Shown: positions 46,616 to 59,700, counted from the stretch's first letter. The stretch is 64,000 nucleotides of DNA from Choristoneura fumiferana (GCF_025370935.1 NC_133472.1:14212397-14276396); one strand, 5' to 3'. Program-made: numbers and translations. The notes: generated from the letters alone by a model not told the origin.

Positions 46616-48435
46616 AAAGGCTTGAAAGCGAAATTGAGTGCACTTACCTTACATAAATAATCAAAATAATGAACTCCCCAAAAGAGTTGCGGCCGAATGG
46701 TAAACGTTTAAAACCTTGATAGTCGATTGTTAAAATAAACAACTTAGTACAAAATATGACACACTGATTCAACAGGGATGTATATATAAGTGAAACCGAA
46801 GACTGTTTAAAGTTTGTAGATATTTTGGACATGAATTAAATTAGCTTTGGCTATCATTATCTCGAGGACATCACCCACAACGGAGAACCTCAGTGATCAG
46901 TGTTATTATTCCAGTTTGGTATACAACTTACCAAATTCAGCTAGTACCTAATTATTAAGCTAAGATTGTATATTTTGTTAAGATACACCGCATTAATAAT
47001 TATTATCATATGTATTTTTGTACTGTCTAATAAAACAAGTTACAAGAAAATTAAGAGAGACCTGAGAATCACATGGAATGGACACTGATACTTAGAATGA
47101 AAAACCAACTACATATGTGAAGTTAAGCGCATATAGGAGTAATTAGTTGGACAAGAAGATAATAATTTAAGAATGGCCAATATAATTTACTCTCACGCAG
47201 ATCAATACTATTTTTTTCCTTATTGTTTTATATTCATTAAATAGGAAACCAAATTTTTAGAATAACACTTTGATGGGCGACTTTGCGGAAAGCTTATAGG
47301 CCAGGGGTACCCAATCAATGCTTGGAGTTCTTATTATAATGGTATCACTACACTTTGTGTTTCGGTAAACAGAGATCAGTCGTTTAGTGACCAAGTTGTA
47401 GAATCGATAGTAAATTTGTCTTGATATTCAATGAACATGCAATATTTATTAAGACTAGATTAGAGACAAACTGATTGGGTTGGTTAATCCCAGGAACTGT
47501 CTACTTTTAAAGCTCATTTCACATATTTAATTGGTATTTCAATCTTAGCTTCTGCAGTGCTGATAATGTCTGGAATTGCTCTCATGCCATGTAGAATTAA
47601 TATGTAGGTATAACATCTAAGACGAAAGGTTGACAATATTATTCCCTACTTGCCTGCTTTACCTGTTCTTTAGTTATCCGGTTTCTAACGATTATATTGT
47701 CGGGTTCGTTGGCAGCCGATAGCTGTGAAGCGACGAGGCTGCATATTCGGTGGGCATTTTCTAATGATTTGCTGTATAATAATCTAGGCGTTTAAAACAT
47801 TTAATTCAGAACAAATTATTCAAGCTACCGTTTCTACTGCAGTCCCCACCGATTATACATTCAAAACGGCTGATGTAAGCTATTTCTAAATTGTAATTTT
47901 ATGTAGTTTTTGTGTGGTGAACTACCTTTTACCTTGATACTCCGCTGCCACACGTGCAAGACAGCTACGACTGTGTATGTATACACGTTTAAGTGTTTTC
48001 GTGCAGAAAAGATACGCCTCTGAATTTGTTAAAGCTGTTAAATGCTGTAAAATGGTTAAATTGAATAATACCTAACTCTCTTTACCGCAGACTTGAAAAA
48101 ATATGAAGGAAGCTTTTTGAAAGAAATAATCGAGTACGTAGTATAGAAAATGTTGTATAAAAAAAATATACTTAGTTTAGGGTTTCTTATAATGTTTCAA
48201 TTTATACCTACCTACCGACCTGTGAAAATTAAGTATTATAGGATTAACGCATTAGCATTTTGTGTGGTGTTTGAGATATGTAGTTGAGTTTATGGTAGCG
48301 GAGTAGCAAGTTAGCATTGTAGTTTATTAATATACCCACCCCTCCGCAAAGTTATACGTGAATTAGGTAGGTAATCACTTTTTGTGTGGTGTCCTGTTAA
48401 TTGTTGTTTCATTGTTCAATAAAATCAACCTCAAC

Positions 48436-48572
48436 GTACAGTCATCAGCATTAATATCTGCCACAGCGGAGCGTGCAAAAATATCTGACACGTCCTTCCG
48501 GCCCTAGAAATAGAGTCGTATCAGATATTTATGCACGCTTGTTGTGTCAGATATTGGTGCTGGTGACTGTAC
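48436..48572. repeat. GTACAGTCA-type MITE, young pair member 2
   Basis: GTACAGTCATCAGCATTAAT and GGTGCTGGTGACTGTAC are the ends. It differs from the copy at 33712-33848 at only a handful of positions. Confidence 0.85.
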
Positions 48573-49166
48573 CTCAAAACCTGACTTCTCAAAACATGAC
48601 TTTTGAAACGCGTTTTTTTAAGCCAGGTTCTATTTCACGCGTTAGTTAACGTCAATATTTTAATTGTATTGTATTTTACATTACAATACACAATAACTTG
48701 CAGTAAGTAGCTATCGAAAATCCACACTTAACCCTTTTTATTGTTTTATTAGACAAAGGAAAAATATAATTATTGCAAGTAAGTAGGTATAATATGAGTG
48801 TTCAACGACCATAATCACATTTATTCTGGGTAATTTCGCTTACATCCCAAAGTTACAAGAGTATCCATCATACGTCTTAGTTTCATATCATATTTTGTTT
48901 TCATACATACATAATGTTTACGCATAGTCGAGTCCATACATGGGGTCGATCAACTTTTTCTTGTCACTCGTTGCTATAGTTACGCTCTCCTGAGTCACTC
49001 TTCAAGCCGTCAGTTTATAGGGTTAAAATTTGTCAAACATGCATTTTTGTAGTAGTTTTAAGCTCCTCCTATAATAAATTGGTCATCTATTAAGCATGTT
49101 AGTATAAATGTGACACGGCATTTCTTCTATTAAACTAAGCTGTACTTGTTTTGTCCTCTCACTAAC

Positions 49167-49275
49167 GGGGCAGTCTGCCAACGCATTCGTGCTGCAGCGA
49201 GGGGTAGTCTGCCAGCGCAGTCGTGCTGCAGCGAGGGGCAGTCTGCCAGCGCAGTCGTGCTGCAGCGAGGGGCAG
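49167..49275. repeat. 34-bp tandem repeat, about 3.2 copies
   Basis: Units at 49167-49200, 49201-49234 and 49235-49268 begin GGGGCAGTCTGCCAGCGCAG; a partial fourth follows. The minus-strand frame through it is open but has no other support as a gene. Confidence 0.85.
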
Positions 49276-51068
49276 AATAACAACAAGAAATAGTTGATCA
49301 ACCACATAACAAACGTGAATACACACCTTTATTTTTGTTCGTATTTAAAGGCGTTGTATACGTATTCATTATAATTTGTCACCATGACCTCGTAAACATT
49401 TACGACCACGACTGTATCTCATGGTTGCGTAATAAAGGAATAAGCTATATTATCACATCACTATCCATTTTAGAATGTTTCGAAGGTTCAACTGTATTGT
49501 GAATTGTAAGCTCGTGTTTAAGCAGTTATATTTACAAGGAGGATGAACTCACCCAGATATACGGCTACTGTTTTTCTTCCACATAGGTATACGAGTATCT
49601 GCTACCAAGCACAATCCCATATTGAAAGTCGAACAGTTAATTTTACACTGATTTAAATAATAATAAACACAATTAAAGCCATTGCATTATGACCCGCCTC
49701 AATCGACCGTCACAGTAACACAGTACATAACATACACAGAATATATTTTTTTAAACTCTGCCATAAATAAGTATATTGTTCACTTATTGCAACGTCTGCA
49801 ATAACATAAAAACTGTACACTTATTTATGTAGTTGACTGTACCAGTGGTAAAACCTGTACCGTGCGTAAAGTGGCGCGAATATTTATATTGTAAATAAAC
49901 CCAATACTTCTTGTTTGCGCGAGTACAAAGTTGAGCCATTTCATTGTGAAATGGGATCATTTTCATTATGGTTGTAAGTAATTAGGACCTGTGTGTGATT
50001 TGTGTTCTATTTTATTTGATGTATTCAATTGAACATACTCCTTAATAACTTTAAGCATAATGTGTATTAAAAAATACATTGTTTAGCTACATTTGTTGAG
50101 TGTATAAATGTATAATATTGTTATTTATATGTTATACTATATACACATACATATATTTGTAAAACCAGTCAGCATCCTACAAGAATAATTAGATAAAAGT
50201 GTATCCTTTTGTCTTATCTATTCTGCTATTGAAATGCTAGTCAATAGTCATGTTTATTTAAATTCGATACATATTTAGTCGATCTTAGTGCAGACTGCTG
50301 CTGTCCAAGATAGTCTTTGTGATACCTAATCTTCACCCAACAACCGCCACATATTGTAATTATCACTCAATTGATGGTACATTGATGCTGACTATATTAT
50401 TATAATATGTATTATAAGTAAACCGAATTTAAAATTGTTGTTTTGTAGCTTGCATTGTTATAACTACCAGTGGTATGTTCGATATATTCTTGATTGAGTT
50501 AAAAACAGCTTACAATATACATTACTAGTAGCTAGTAGGTAGGCACCAGTCGTATGATGGAGATTTTGTTACTAGCATAAGAGATTGTTATTTAAATTCG
50601 AAATTAACATTATTTTGTAGGCATTGATAGCAGGCACTGTTTATTTTTTATGTACTACAATTATGTTGTTCTCTTAGTTATTTTGTTTTTATTTTTAAGG
50701 TCATACAAAGTGTTAGTATAATAACTAGATTTTATTTTAATGTTAAATTTAAGTGAAAATATCCATGTTGTTAATTAGTCTTTATGGATGTTGACTTACA
50801 CCATTTGATATGCAGTGATAATAAATGATATGGTAGTATATACATATTATGATTTATTTCATTAATACTTCTATGAAATGAAGAAGTAGGAGATAGAGAT
50901 TCCCAATATTATTATTTTGTGATCAACTCAATCAAGGGCAGCATTAAAAAAAATATCTATTGTCAAAGACTAAGAATTTTCAATATTTTAGAGCTCTTCA
51001 AATGTTTAGCCTCATCAGTACGACACAAATATCAAAATAATAAAATTACAATAGAAACACTTGCAATC

Positions 51069-52157
51069 AAAGGGTTTAGCAGGCTAAGGAAGGACATGTG
51101 GCCCCTGTGAGGAATAGTTGAATTGGTGAATGTCACTTGTTTGTCGCCTCATAACTAGTAATCACTCCAACTTTCAGCCCTCTATCTTGAACTGTAACAG
51201 ACTTAGCGAGCGCGCGAGACCAATCATTCATCTAAGGTAACAGAGATAAAAAAAATGTGAAATGTGAAAAATGACAAAAATGTGTTTCCTTAACATTTTT
51301 TTTAAATCGTTTGCTCATAATCTATAGCAGCTAAAGCATTGAAACAAAATCACAGCTACGTAGTTTTTGTGGGAGTATACCCTACAATTTTATTAATATT
51401 TTATGTGAAAAAAAATGACAATCTATTTTTTTACACCTTTTTTTAACAAGTTGTTTTGAGGGTACAACTATGAAAAAAATCATATAAATTGCAAATAGTA
51501 TTAGCTACTACCATACGAAAAATCAATTGATTATAATTAAAGCAACATACTGAAAAAAAAACTTACAAATGTATAGTGAGTATCAAGAATGTAGCCTTCT
51601 GAAGGTTTACTTTTAAAGTTTCATGTTTGTTGCCTAGCAACAAAGAGTGTATTATTTTGAATTTGACGTATAGCTGTTACAATAGGTAGTGGACTGCTGC
51701 TGTGTTACTTTCGCTAGCTTTTTATTTTTTTCAGTATGTTGCACCAATTATAATCAATTGATTTTTCGTATGGTAGTAGCTAATACTATTTGCAATTTAT
51801 ATGATTTTTTTCGTAGTTGTACCCTCAGAAAAACTTGATAAAAAAGGTGTCAAAAAATAAATTGTAATTTTTTATTTTTATTTTTCACATAAAATATTAA
51901 TAAAATTTTAGGGTATAATTCCACCAAAACTACGTCACTGTGAATTTGTTTCAATGCTTTAGCTGCTATGGATTAGGAGCAAACGATTTTGAAAAAAATG
52001 TTAAGGAAACACATTTTTGTCATTATCTCTGTAACAGTTCAAGATAGAGGGCTGAAAGTTGGAGTGATTACTAATGAGGCGACAAACAATTGACATTCAC
52101 CAATTCAACTATTCCTCACAGGGGCCACATGTCCTTCCTTAGCCTACTAAACCCTTT
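51069..52157. mobile_element. 1.09-kb palindromic foldback element, copy 1
   Basis: The ends are AAAGGGTTTAGCAGGCTAAG and CTTAGCCTACTAAACCCTTT. The arms pair for roughly 450 bp, including GGACATGTGGCCCCTGTGAG, CAACTTTCAGCCCTCTATCT and CTACCATACGAAAAATCAAT with their complements. The unpaired centre is about 130 bp. There is no open frame. It ends just after the DXO polyadenylation signal. Confidence 0.85.
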
Positions 52158-52193
52158 ATAATTTGTTTATTAAAATTTGACACTGATTGATCA

Positions 52194-55100
52194 CTAATCA
52201 GATAAATCATTTCTTTTAAAGTGATTGATAAACCATTCTGGTAATATGGGATCATCTTCATTGCTATAGCGGCCAGCCACATGTACTGGCATCCCTGGAC
52301 TCCACTCCAACATGATGCTTATGAGTGGTAATGTCTGTAGATTTTGTAAAGCATTATCTCCGTGAGTCTCAATGATTTCTTGCGCCAAACATCTTTTAAC
52401 ATATGTTAAGAAAGCATCCAAGAAGTTGAAACAAACATTTGGATTCCAATATCTCTGAAACAGAAGAGATCCATGTAAGACGAAAATATGTACAAACATT
52501 GTATTCAAATTTATCAGTCAGTGTCCATAATGACAGAAACTGTAATAACTTTCTGTACACTTGGATCATAGTGTACATTCAGCGGAACAGCAAGTGTGCT
52601 CATGCCTATGATTGCCTAATCATTAATATAAAATGTACCTGTGACATCTTTGACAAATCTCTCATAGTATATGTTTTCAATTCCTTCACTATCCCAGCAT
52701 CATCCCTGACCCCGCACACCAAGGTGTTCACCCCAGCTAAAAACGATTGGCACCACCATTTCTTTGTCTTGAATCTCCTGAAAATCACAGATTATGTTTA
52801 AAGATATTTTTCAGATATGTGCAAATATGGTTATTTGGCACAGCACTATTCAACATTAAGAAAAGGACAACAATCATTCCTTCATCTAAGATGCATGCAT
52901 GAATATATGACAAATGGTTTAGCAGGCTATGGAAGAATATGTGGCCCCTGTGAATAAAAGGTGAATTGGTAAATGTCACTTGTTTGTCGCCTCATAACTA
53001 GTAATCACTCCAACTTTCAGCCCTATATCTTGAACTGTCACAGAGATAATGGCAAAAATGTATTTTCTTAACATTTTTTTCGAACTCGTCTTTCTCCTAA
53101 TCCATAGAAGCTAAAGCATCGACACAGAATCGCAGCTACGTAGTTTTAGTGGGAGTATACCTTACAATTTTATTTATATTTTATACGTGAAAAATAGAAG
53201 GAAAAAATGACAATTTATTTTTGACAGCTTTATTTAACAAGTTTTTTTGAAGCTACAACTATGAAAAAAATCATATTAATTGCAAATAGTATTAGCTACT
53301 ACCGCAGCGTACCGTATTTTTCGTATAAAAATCAATGGATTATAATTGGTGCAACATACTGAAAAAAATAGTAAACTAACGAAAGTATTCAAGTATCAAG
53401 AGTCTAGCCTTCTGAAGGTTAGCTTTTGAAGTTTCATGTTCGTTGACTAGCAACAAAGAGTGTATTATTCTGAATTTAACGTATGGCTGTCACAAAAGGG
53501 TACTGAACTGCTGCTGTGTTTGAATACTTTCGTTAGTTTACTATTTTTTTCAGTATGTTGCACCAATTATAATCAATCGTTTTTTCGTATGGTAGTAGCT
53601 AATACTATTTGCAATTTTAATGTTTTTTCATAGTTGTATCTTAAAAAAAACTTGTTAAATAAAGCTGTCAAAAATTAATTATCATTTTTTTCTTTCTATT
53701 TTTCACATATGAAATATTAATAAAATTGTAAGGTATACTCCTACTCAAACTACATAGCTGTGACTTTGTTACGATGCTTTAGCTGCTATGGATTAGGAGA
53801 AAAACGAGTTTGAAAAAAATATTAAGAAAATACATTTTTGACATTATCTCTATGACAGTTCAAGATAGAGGGCTGAAAATTGGAATGATTACTAGTTATG
53901 AGGTGATAAACAATTGACATTTACCAATTCACCTTTTCTTTACAGGGGCCACATGTCCTTCCTTTAAACCCTTTATGCTATACCTAGTGCCATCCAGGAA
54001 GAAGCGTAATTTTAAAAAAATTTGACATTAATGACATTGTAATAAGAACCACGGCATGCATCATCGTGAATGAATCTACCTATAACTTTATCCACATAGC
54101 ACACAAGATTAGAATACAAATATTTTTTAACACAAAGGATTAGGGAACTTAATACAAGTATTTACATTGTGCATAATGACTTTAGATGATTTTTGAACTA
54201 CATATAATAAATACACACATGACATTTTTATTTGTTACTCAATGTTAGGGATGGTAATTGTATGACTGCACAGAACCCTTTGTGTGCAAGTCTGACTTGC
54301 ACCTGACCAGTTATTGGAAGCAAGGTAAATAAGTATCTTTGAGTGCAATAATAAATTTAACATTTTTAGCAACTTTATAAAAGATAATGTTGTTACCTAA
54401 AACTGGCTTCTTGGCGTGGATGCTCTATTTTCTTGCTTGTTTTAAGTTCAACAAATTCTTTTTTAGTTAAATAATCTACAATAGCTTCAGCACCAAGCTC
54501 TGGAGTTGGTGAATGTGGTACATCGCCTTGGTCACAACGGATGCCATCCATCTCAGCGCCATATAAAATGTTGTGCCGATTTAAATGTGTTCTAAACACT
54601 AATGAAAACTCTTCTGTCTCATCTACAGGAACATTCGGATCAGGTTCAGTGTCTGGGGTGTCTATAAAAATAAAATGTATTAATAATGATAACTTTTTGT
54701 AACTAAACTATTATCATATTAATTACTAAGACCTAAAGACAAATAACTTACCAGATAACATATACTGCTCAAATTTATAGCCCCAGGATGTAAACTTTTT
54801 CTCTTCAGGGGTCATGTTGTTTTTTCTATGTAATTTTTCCTCTGTATCTCTGGCACATAAGTATATATTTCCCTTAAATAGTAATGCAACAATTTTCCAA
54901 GGCTCCTTATTCTCGTAAGGAGTGCACGCTACACACGTCATGAGACCCCGATAGCAGAAGAAGTTAGCTTTGTCTAAGGTATTTGGACAAGGCAATTTTA
55001 ATCTTACTTTGTGCTCCTGTAGAAACCGAATCAAATCGTTGAGTTTAACATCTAAGTCATCTGGTTTACGTATTGCTTTGTCTATAAGCACATTAAGATC

Positions 55101-55238
55101 AAATTTTACTTTGCGGTTATATATGTTCTTAGCAAATTTTAAATTCTCAAATCCAATGTAACCTATGATTGTAGGACGTCCAAAGTTTGGAAAAGCGGCA
55201 TCATATTTTTGCACATTTACGGGAAGTTCTGGATACAT
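52194..55238 (-). CDS. DXO: DXO/Rai1 (Dom3Z) family decapping nuclease, 4 exons
   Basis: Exons (minus): 54752-55238, 54397-54661, 52639-52777, 52194-52454; phases 1, 2 and 0 agree and give 383 aa (human DXO is about 396). DXO/Rai1 enzymes remove incomplete or non-canonical 5' caps and degrade the RNA in nuclear mRNA quality control. Visible family motifs in order: WGYKFEQYML, then the metal-binding core YGAEMDG and FVELKTSKKI, then WWCQSFLAGV and GVRDDAG, ending with LPEWFINHF. Both acidic motifs (E and D of GAEMD, E of ELK) are kept, which argues for an active nuclease rather than the catalytically dead Drosophila relative cutoff (cuff). The open frame extends upstream of the chosen ATG, but only from a TTG; MYPELPVNVQKYD is the first methionine that fits the family. 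The 3' UTR is very short: AATAAA lies at 52166-52171, 23 nt after the stop. Intron 2 holds a 1.06-kb foldback element. Confidence 0.95.
52916..53974. mobile_element. 1.06-kb palindromic foldback element, copy 2, in DXO intron 2
   Basis: It has the same structure and arm words as copy 1: GGTTTAGCAGGCTATGGAAG at the left, CCACATGTCCTTCCTTTAAA at the right, CTACCGCAGCGTACCGTATT inside. It is clearly diverged from copy 1, so the two are separate insertions or an old duplication. Confidence 0.85.
53977..54094. repeat. Dispersed repeat, partner of 35432-35607
   Basis: CTAGTGCCATCCAGGAAGAA, GTAATAAGAACCACGGCATG and CATCGTGAATGAATCTACCT match the copy nested at 35.4-35.6 kb, which carries an extra internal segment. 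It directly follows foldback copy 2. Confidence 0.65.
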
Positions 55239-55459
55239 AATTAATATAAAATTTAAAAAAATGTACTTTATGTAATTTCTTTCAATCACTTCATCACTCA
55301 GTTTATCTACTTTACTTCTTTTTGCAAGTGTTTTGCCATACGTAACATAGTAACATAACGTAAAACAACACGGTTGGTTTAGTTGGCCAGCTAAAGTGAC
55401 AGTGACAGCTACTAGCAGTGTTACCAACTCCAACAGTAGTTGCAAGGCTCAATCAAGGT

Positions 55460-56034
55460 CAAAAACGGCCAAGTGCGAGTCGGACTCGCCCATGAAGGGT
55501 TCCGTAGCACAGCAAGTAACATAATATAAAAGTTTCCTTTACTTTACGATTTACGACGTTTTAAAAATAACTACTTACTAGATCTCGTGCAAACCAATTT
55601 TCGGTGGTTTGCACATCACATTTTTTTTTTAGTTTTATCATTCTTATTTTAGAAGTTACAGGGGGTCAGGGGGGGACACATTTTACCACTTTGGAAGTCT
55701 CTCTCGCGCAAACTATTCAGTTTAGAAAAAAATGATAAAGACCTGTTCATAGATACGTATGGGCACGTATGGGTTTGATGAAAAAAAAAATGTTTGAGTT
55801 TCAGTTCTAAGCATGGGGAACTTATATGCTATGGGGAAGAACTTATTGTTTTTTTTTTCTATTTTTGTGTGAAAATCTTAATGTGGTTCACAGAAAACAT
55901 CTACTTGCCAAGTTTCAACTGTATAATTCTTATAGTTTCGGAAAAAAGTAGCTGTGACATACGGACGGACAGACATACAGACATGAATCCATAAGGGTTC
56001 CGTTTTTTGACATTTGGTTACGAACGGAACCCTA
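55460..56034. mobile_element. Dispersed lepidopteran repeat with GGTTCCGT ends
   Basis: The left has CGGCCAAGTGCGAGTCGGAC and GAAGGGTTCCGTAGCACAGC. The right has AAGGGTTCCGTTTTTTGACA and ACGAACGGAACCCTAATAAG. GACGGACAGACATACAGACA lies near the right end. I recognise this as a widespread lepidopteran repeat of uncertain class; no coding part is present. Confidence 0.65.
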
Positions 56035-56076
56035 ATAAGCAGTCAGAGGCCAAAAGTTGCTTTAGAACAGAGGGCC

Positions 56077-56206
56077 TGCAGGGCTACTACGAAACTCGAA
56101 GTTCGTGTCGTGCAGTCCCTTTCGCTCTCGTATTAAATAGTATAAGTGTCAGAGGGACCGCGCGACACGAACTTCGAGTTTCGAGTTTCATAGTAGCCCT
56201 GCTGCA
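56077..56206. repeat. CAGGGCTACTACGAAAC MITE, copy 3
   Basis: GCAGGGCTACTACGAAACTC and TAGTAGCCCTGCTGCAG are the ends; CGAAGTTCGTGTCGTGC pairs with GCGCGACACGAACTTCG. Confidence 0.85.
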
Positions 56207-56318
56207 GAGGGGCTACTACGAAATTCTTAATTCGTATCATACCGTCCCTCTCGCTCGTATTAAATAACATAAGGTACGATACGAACTTCGATTTTAGAAT
56301 TTGGTAGTAGCCCTGCAG
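56207..56318. repeat. CAGGGCTACTACGAAAC MITE, diverged copy 4 in tandem
   Basis: GGGGCTACTACGAAATTCTT and AGAATTTGGTAGTAGCCCTG flank a diverged interior. It abuts copy 3 head to tail. Confidence 0.75.
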
Positions 56319-56730
56319 ACTACCAAATATTTGTGCATAATAAATTCTAAATACTAGTGCATTATATCAGTGATACGGTAGTACTGTTAGTTATTCTGTG
56401 ATCTGATCGCGGTAAGCATCTGGCTGATTTTCACAAATACAATTCAAATACAATTTCAGGAAAGTACAGGCAGCTGACAGGCCATGACTAGTACAAATCG
56501 AAATGATTTTTATGAATTTATTTATTATACATTCATCAAATATGTTATTGTATGAGCTTAGGTTCCTTTACTTTTGTTTTAACAAAATAAAAAAAATATT
56601 TGAAATAACTGACTGACATGCTTAGTTTAGTGTTAATTTAATTAAATAGGTAGCAAACTAAGTGCGTGGTTCGTTTATTTTATTTTAAGTGATCTCTTAA
56701 ATAACTTATTGTGACAAAATACAATCTACA

Positions 56731-59700
56731 ATGAGAAATGAAGGTAGTGAGGTTGGAGATCAACAGGTAACCATCTCGGTAATGGACAAACCGTTTCATA
56801 AATGTCGCCTATGCTTGAAACTTGGCGAATTCTGTTCAATATTCGAACAAGATGAATCCATCAAGCTATCTGAGATGGTCATGTCTTTCGCAAATATTCA
56901 AGTAAGTACCTTTTCAATAATTGGTGTTAATAATCCTCATTTATATTACTTTAACATGCCTACATTGTTCCGGATTTACAAAGGTGATTATTATTGTAGT
57001 ATTATTTTAAATTTTCTCACATAATATTATATAGATTAAACCAAAAGATCATTGTTGAATTGTATTCCTTTTTGATACTATAAGGAAATAAAAAAGTGAA
57101 CATAATATTATACTTCTTAATTGATTACTTATTATGTAAAAAGAAGTAAATCATTATTTTGTTTGCTAACACAAAAAGAAATAAATGGTTTTTTTGTAGT
57201 TTTTAATAAATAGATAGTTGTGTTATTATTAAAGCTATGTTAGCCTTGTTGTTACACCTATGGCCTCTCAAGCAGAGGATTCTGGGTCAAATTCCAGGCT
57301 CGCACCTCCGAGTTTTTCAAAAAGTTCATGTGTGAAATTACACTTGAAATTTACTATGACCTTTATGGTTAAGGAAAATATTGTGAGGAAACCTGCAAAG
57401 CTATTCAATGGTGTGTATATGAAGTTCTCAGTTTACATTGGGCCCGCGTAAGAACTACGACAAAGCCCTTTCATTCTGTGAGGAAGATGATGAGTATCAT
57501 TGATGACTCTGGATGGGCTTATACTTAGTTTTTTTAAACATTAGAAGGATGGTTAGCGATTTTGATGTGTTTTTGATTGCAAAACACTTTTGAGAAATAA
57601 GTCACAACAAATATATAACAATTAAGCAAGGACATGTGATCATTTACATGCTTTTGGTATCATAGTAATGGTTTATAACATTTTTCAATAAAAATACTTG
57701 TCAAGATTGTTCACCCCTTTTTCTTATGCTAAAAAAAACTAAGTAGATATGTTCATTGATTCCTCGATTTCTCTATGTCTGTCAACATAATATTATTTCA
57801 ATTATATTGGTTGAATCTACTCAAAATGAGATTTGGTTTGCAGATATTTCCAGGTGATGGACTCACAGACAGAGTCTGTTCAAGTTGCTTAGAAAACTTG
57901 AGCACTGCATATTTGTTTAAGCTGCAATGTGAGAGAATCAATGAGATATTACGGAAATCACCAGGTATTTATAAGATAGTTGAATTCCAATACAATAGTT
58001 CCAAGAATTGTTTAATAAATATTTATTTTAATTGTTGTTGTTCACAGATGAAAACATTAATAACCTACCTAATTTTGAATACAATATATTTATGAATAAA
58101 GATTTTCACATGCATGCCGCTAAATCAATGGAGGGTGAAAATGTTCAGAATGTTATCAAAGAAGAAGGTCACACTGGTGCCAGTCTTGAAGTTAGTGATG
58201 AAACAGACAGTGATGTTGACTCTGTCATATGTGTGTATTGTAATGAATCTCATGGTAATCTAGGTGCCCACACATGCCGTGTTATTTGTAATATCGAACA
58301 CAATGTACTGCAACAATCCAGTAGCAGTGAGACTCTTGTAGCCACTGATGTTAATTCATCAGATACTGACAGACTGATTACAACTACACCAGAGAAGCCA
58401 CCACGTCTGCTAGTTACTTGTGTTCTTTGTGATGAAAAATTTAACCAGTATGATGCTTATGTTCTGCACTTTAACAACTGTACGCTCAATGTTAAGTTAC
58501 ATCACATTGTTTGCCCCATCTGCCACGACATCCACACAGAAAAACTGGCATACCTTGAACACCTACGAGTTATACATTTCAAATATGATCATCCTGTGAT
58601 TGACTCGGATGTAGATTGTGTTGATAAAGTTCCTCCGGTAGTTGAGAAGACCAGAAGACCGATAGCCGTGCGTCGCCAAATAGGTTGGTCTATTGAGGAT
58701 ATTTATCAAGAAATAGATTGCAAAAAAATAGAGGATAATCAAACACCAAATTCGAGTCCTTTAAAATCGTTAAATGCGTGAGTGTGATCTCTAAATGTAG
58801 GCATGGGCATGGGCCAGGATTAATACAATGCTTCCTAACTAACATGGGTAAAAAAGAAATTCAAGCTACTATGTATTGTGGTTCATTGGATAATCTGTTA
58901 TTTTTAGAGCTTTACTGTCTATTATCACTGCTTATTATTTTCGCGCATGTGACTCGTGTTCACGAGATTAAAATGAGATTTGGTTGCAGCTTGTAACCTT
59001 TTCACACATCCACGAAGTTGGTGAGGTGGCGCAAATAATACGCATGTGCAAAGACTCTTACTGGTTATGATTATGATCTAATCTTCATTCTTCTGCGCAA
59101 ATTTAATCCAAGCTAATTGTGCTAAATAGCCAGAAAATATAATGTCTGACCAAAAGCTATTGCGTTTTTACGTAGGTTAATTGTGTACAATTTTAGGTGT
59201 AGACCACCAATAGAGCAATAATATCACATGTTAATTGTTTTTTTTTTATCCAGGACATTTAGCAATCACAGTACCCCGAAAAAAGTTAGCTTTCGTAAGT
59301 TCTTTGAGACCAGCAAAGCAAAAACTTCCAATTATCTGCCTTTCCGAAAGTACATTCAGAGTTACAGACAGAAGAAAAAGATCAACAACTACAGTCCCAT
59401 CAAGGACAAGTTACAGGTGACTGGCAAACTAAAGGCGTGCTGGCATGAGGAGATGTCGGGTCAGTCAAAAGTATATCAGTTTTTATTTGTCAATTCTTAT
59501 ATATGACATGTTAAAACTAGGTATATAGGTAATAAATGGTTGTAGAAAAGAGTTATCTTAAATTTGGGCTTGCTTGAAGCACAGACCATATAAGTTTTTT
59601 TTCTAGATTGGCTAAAAATTGGCACTGTAAATGCAGGTTGCAGAGACAGATGTAACTTGAAAATTCTATTTTTCTATTATTTTTAGATACTGATTATAAT

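Larger units (their letters stand above)
43009..52193. other. Gene-poor region between the RFX and DXO genes
   Basis: It holds the RFX 3' flank, a foldback element (44.93-46.04 kb), MITEs, a 34-bp tandem repeat and the first DXO-linked palindrome. A minus-strand frame at 44566-44928 (about 120 codons) has no recognisable domain. No exon chain was found. Confidence 0.6.
55239..56730. promoter_or_regulatory. Divergent region between the DXO and ZAD-BRCT genes
   Basis: Both genes start from this 1.5-kb interval. About 860 bp of it is repeat (55460-56034 and two MITEs). The remaining 56320-56730 is AT-rich, without a clear TATA box. Confidence 0.55.

Noticed and set aside
46358..46660. Plus-strand frame of 100 codons
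   Set aside because: It lies across the AGCGGCAATTA MITE; the open frame reflects the GC-rich element.
55239..55445. Upstream extension of the DXO frame with a hydrophobic start
   Set aside because: It begins at TTG, not ATG, and the leucine-rich stretch is not part of the DXO family; it is treated as 5' flank.
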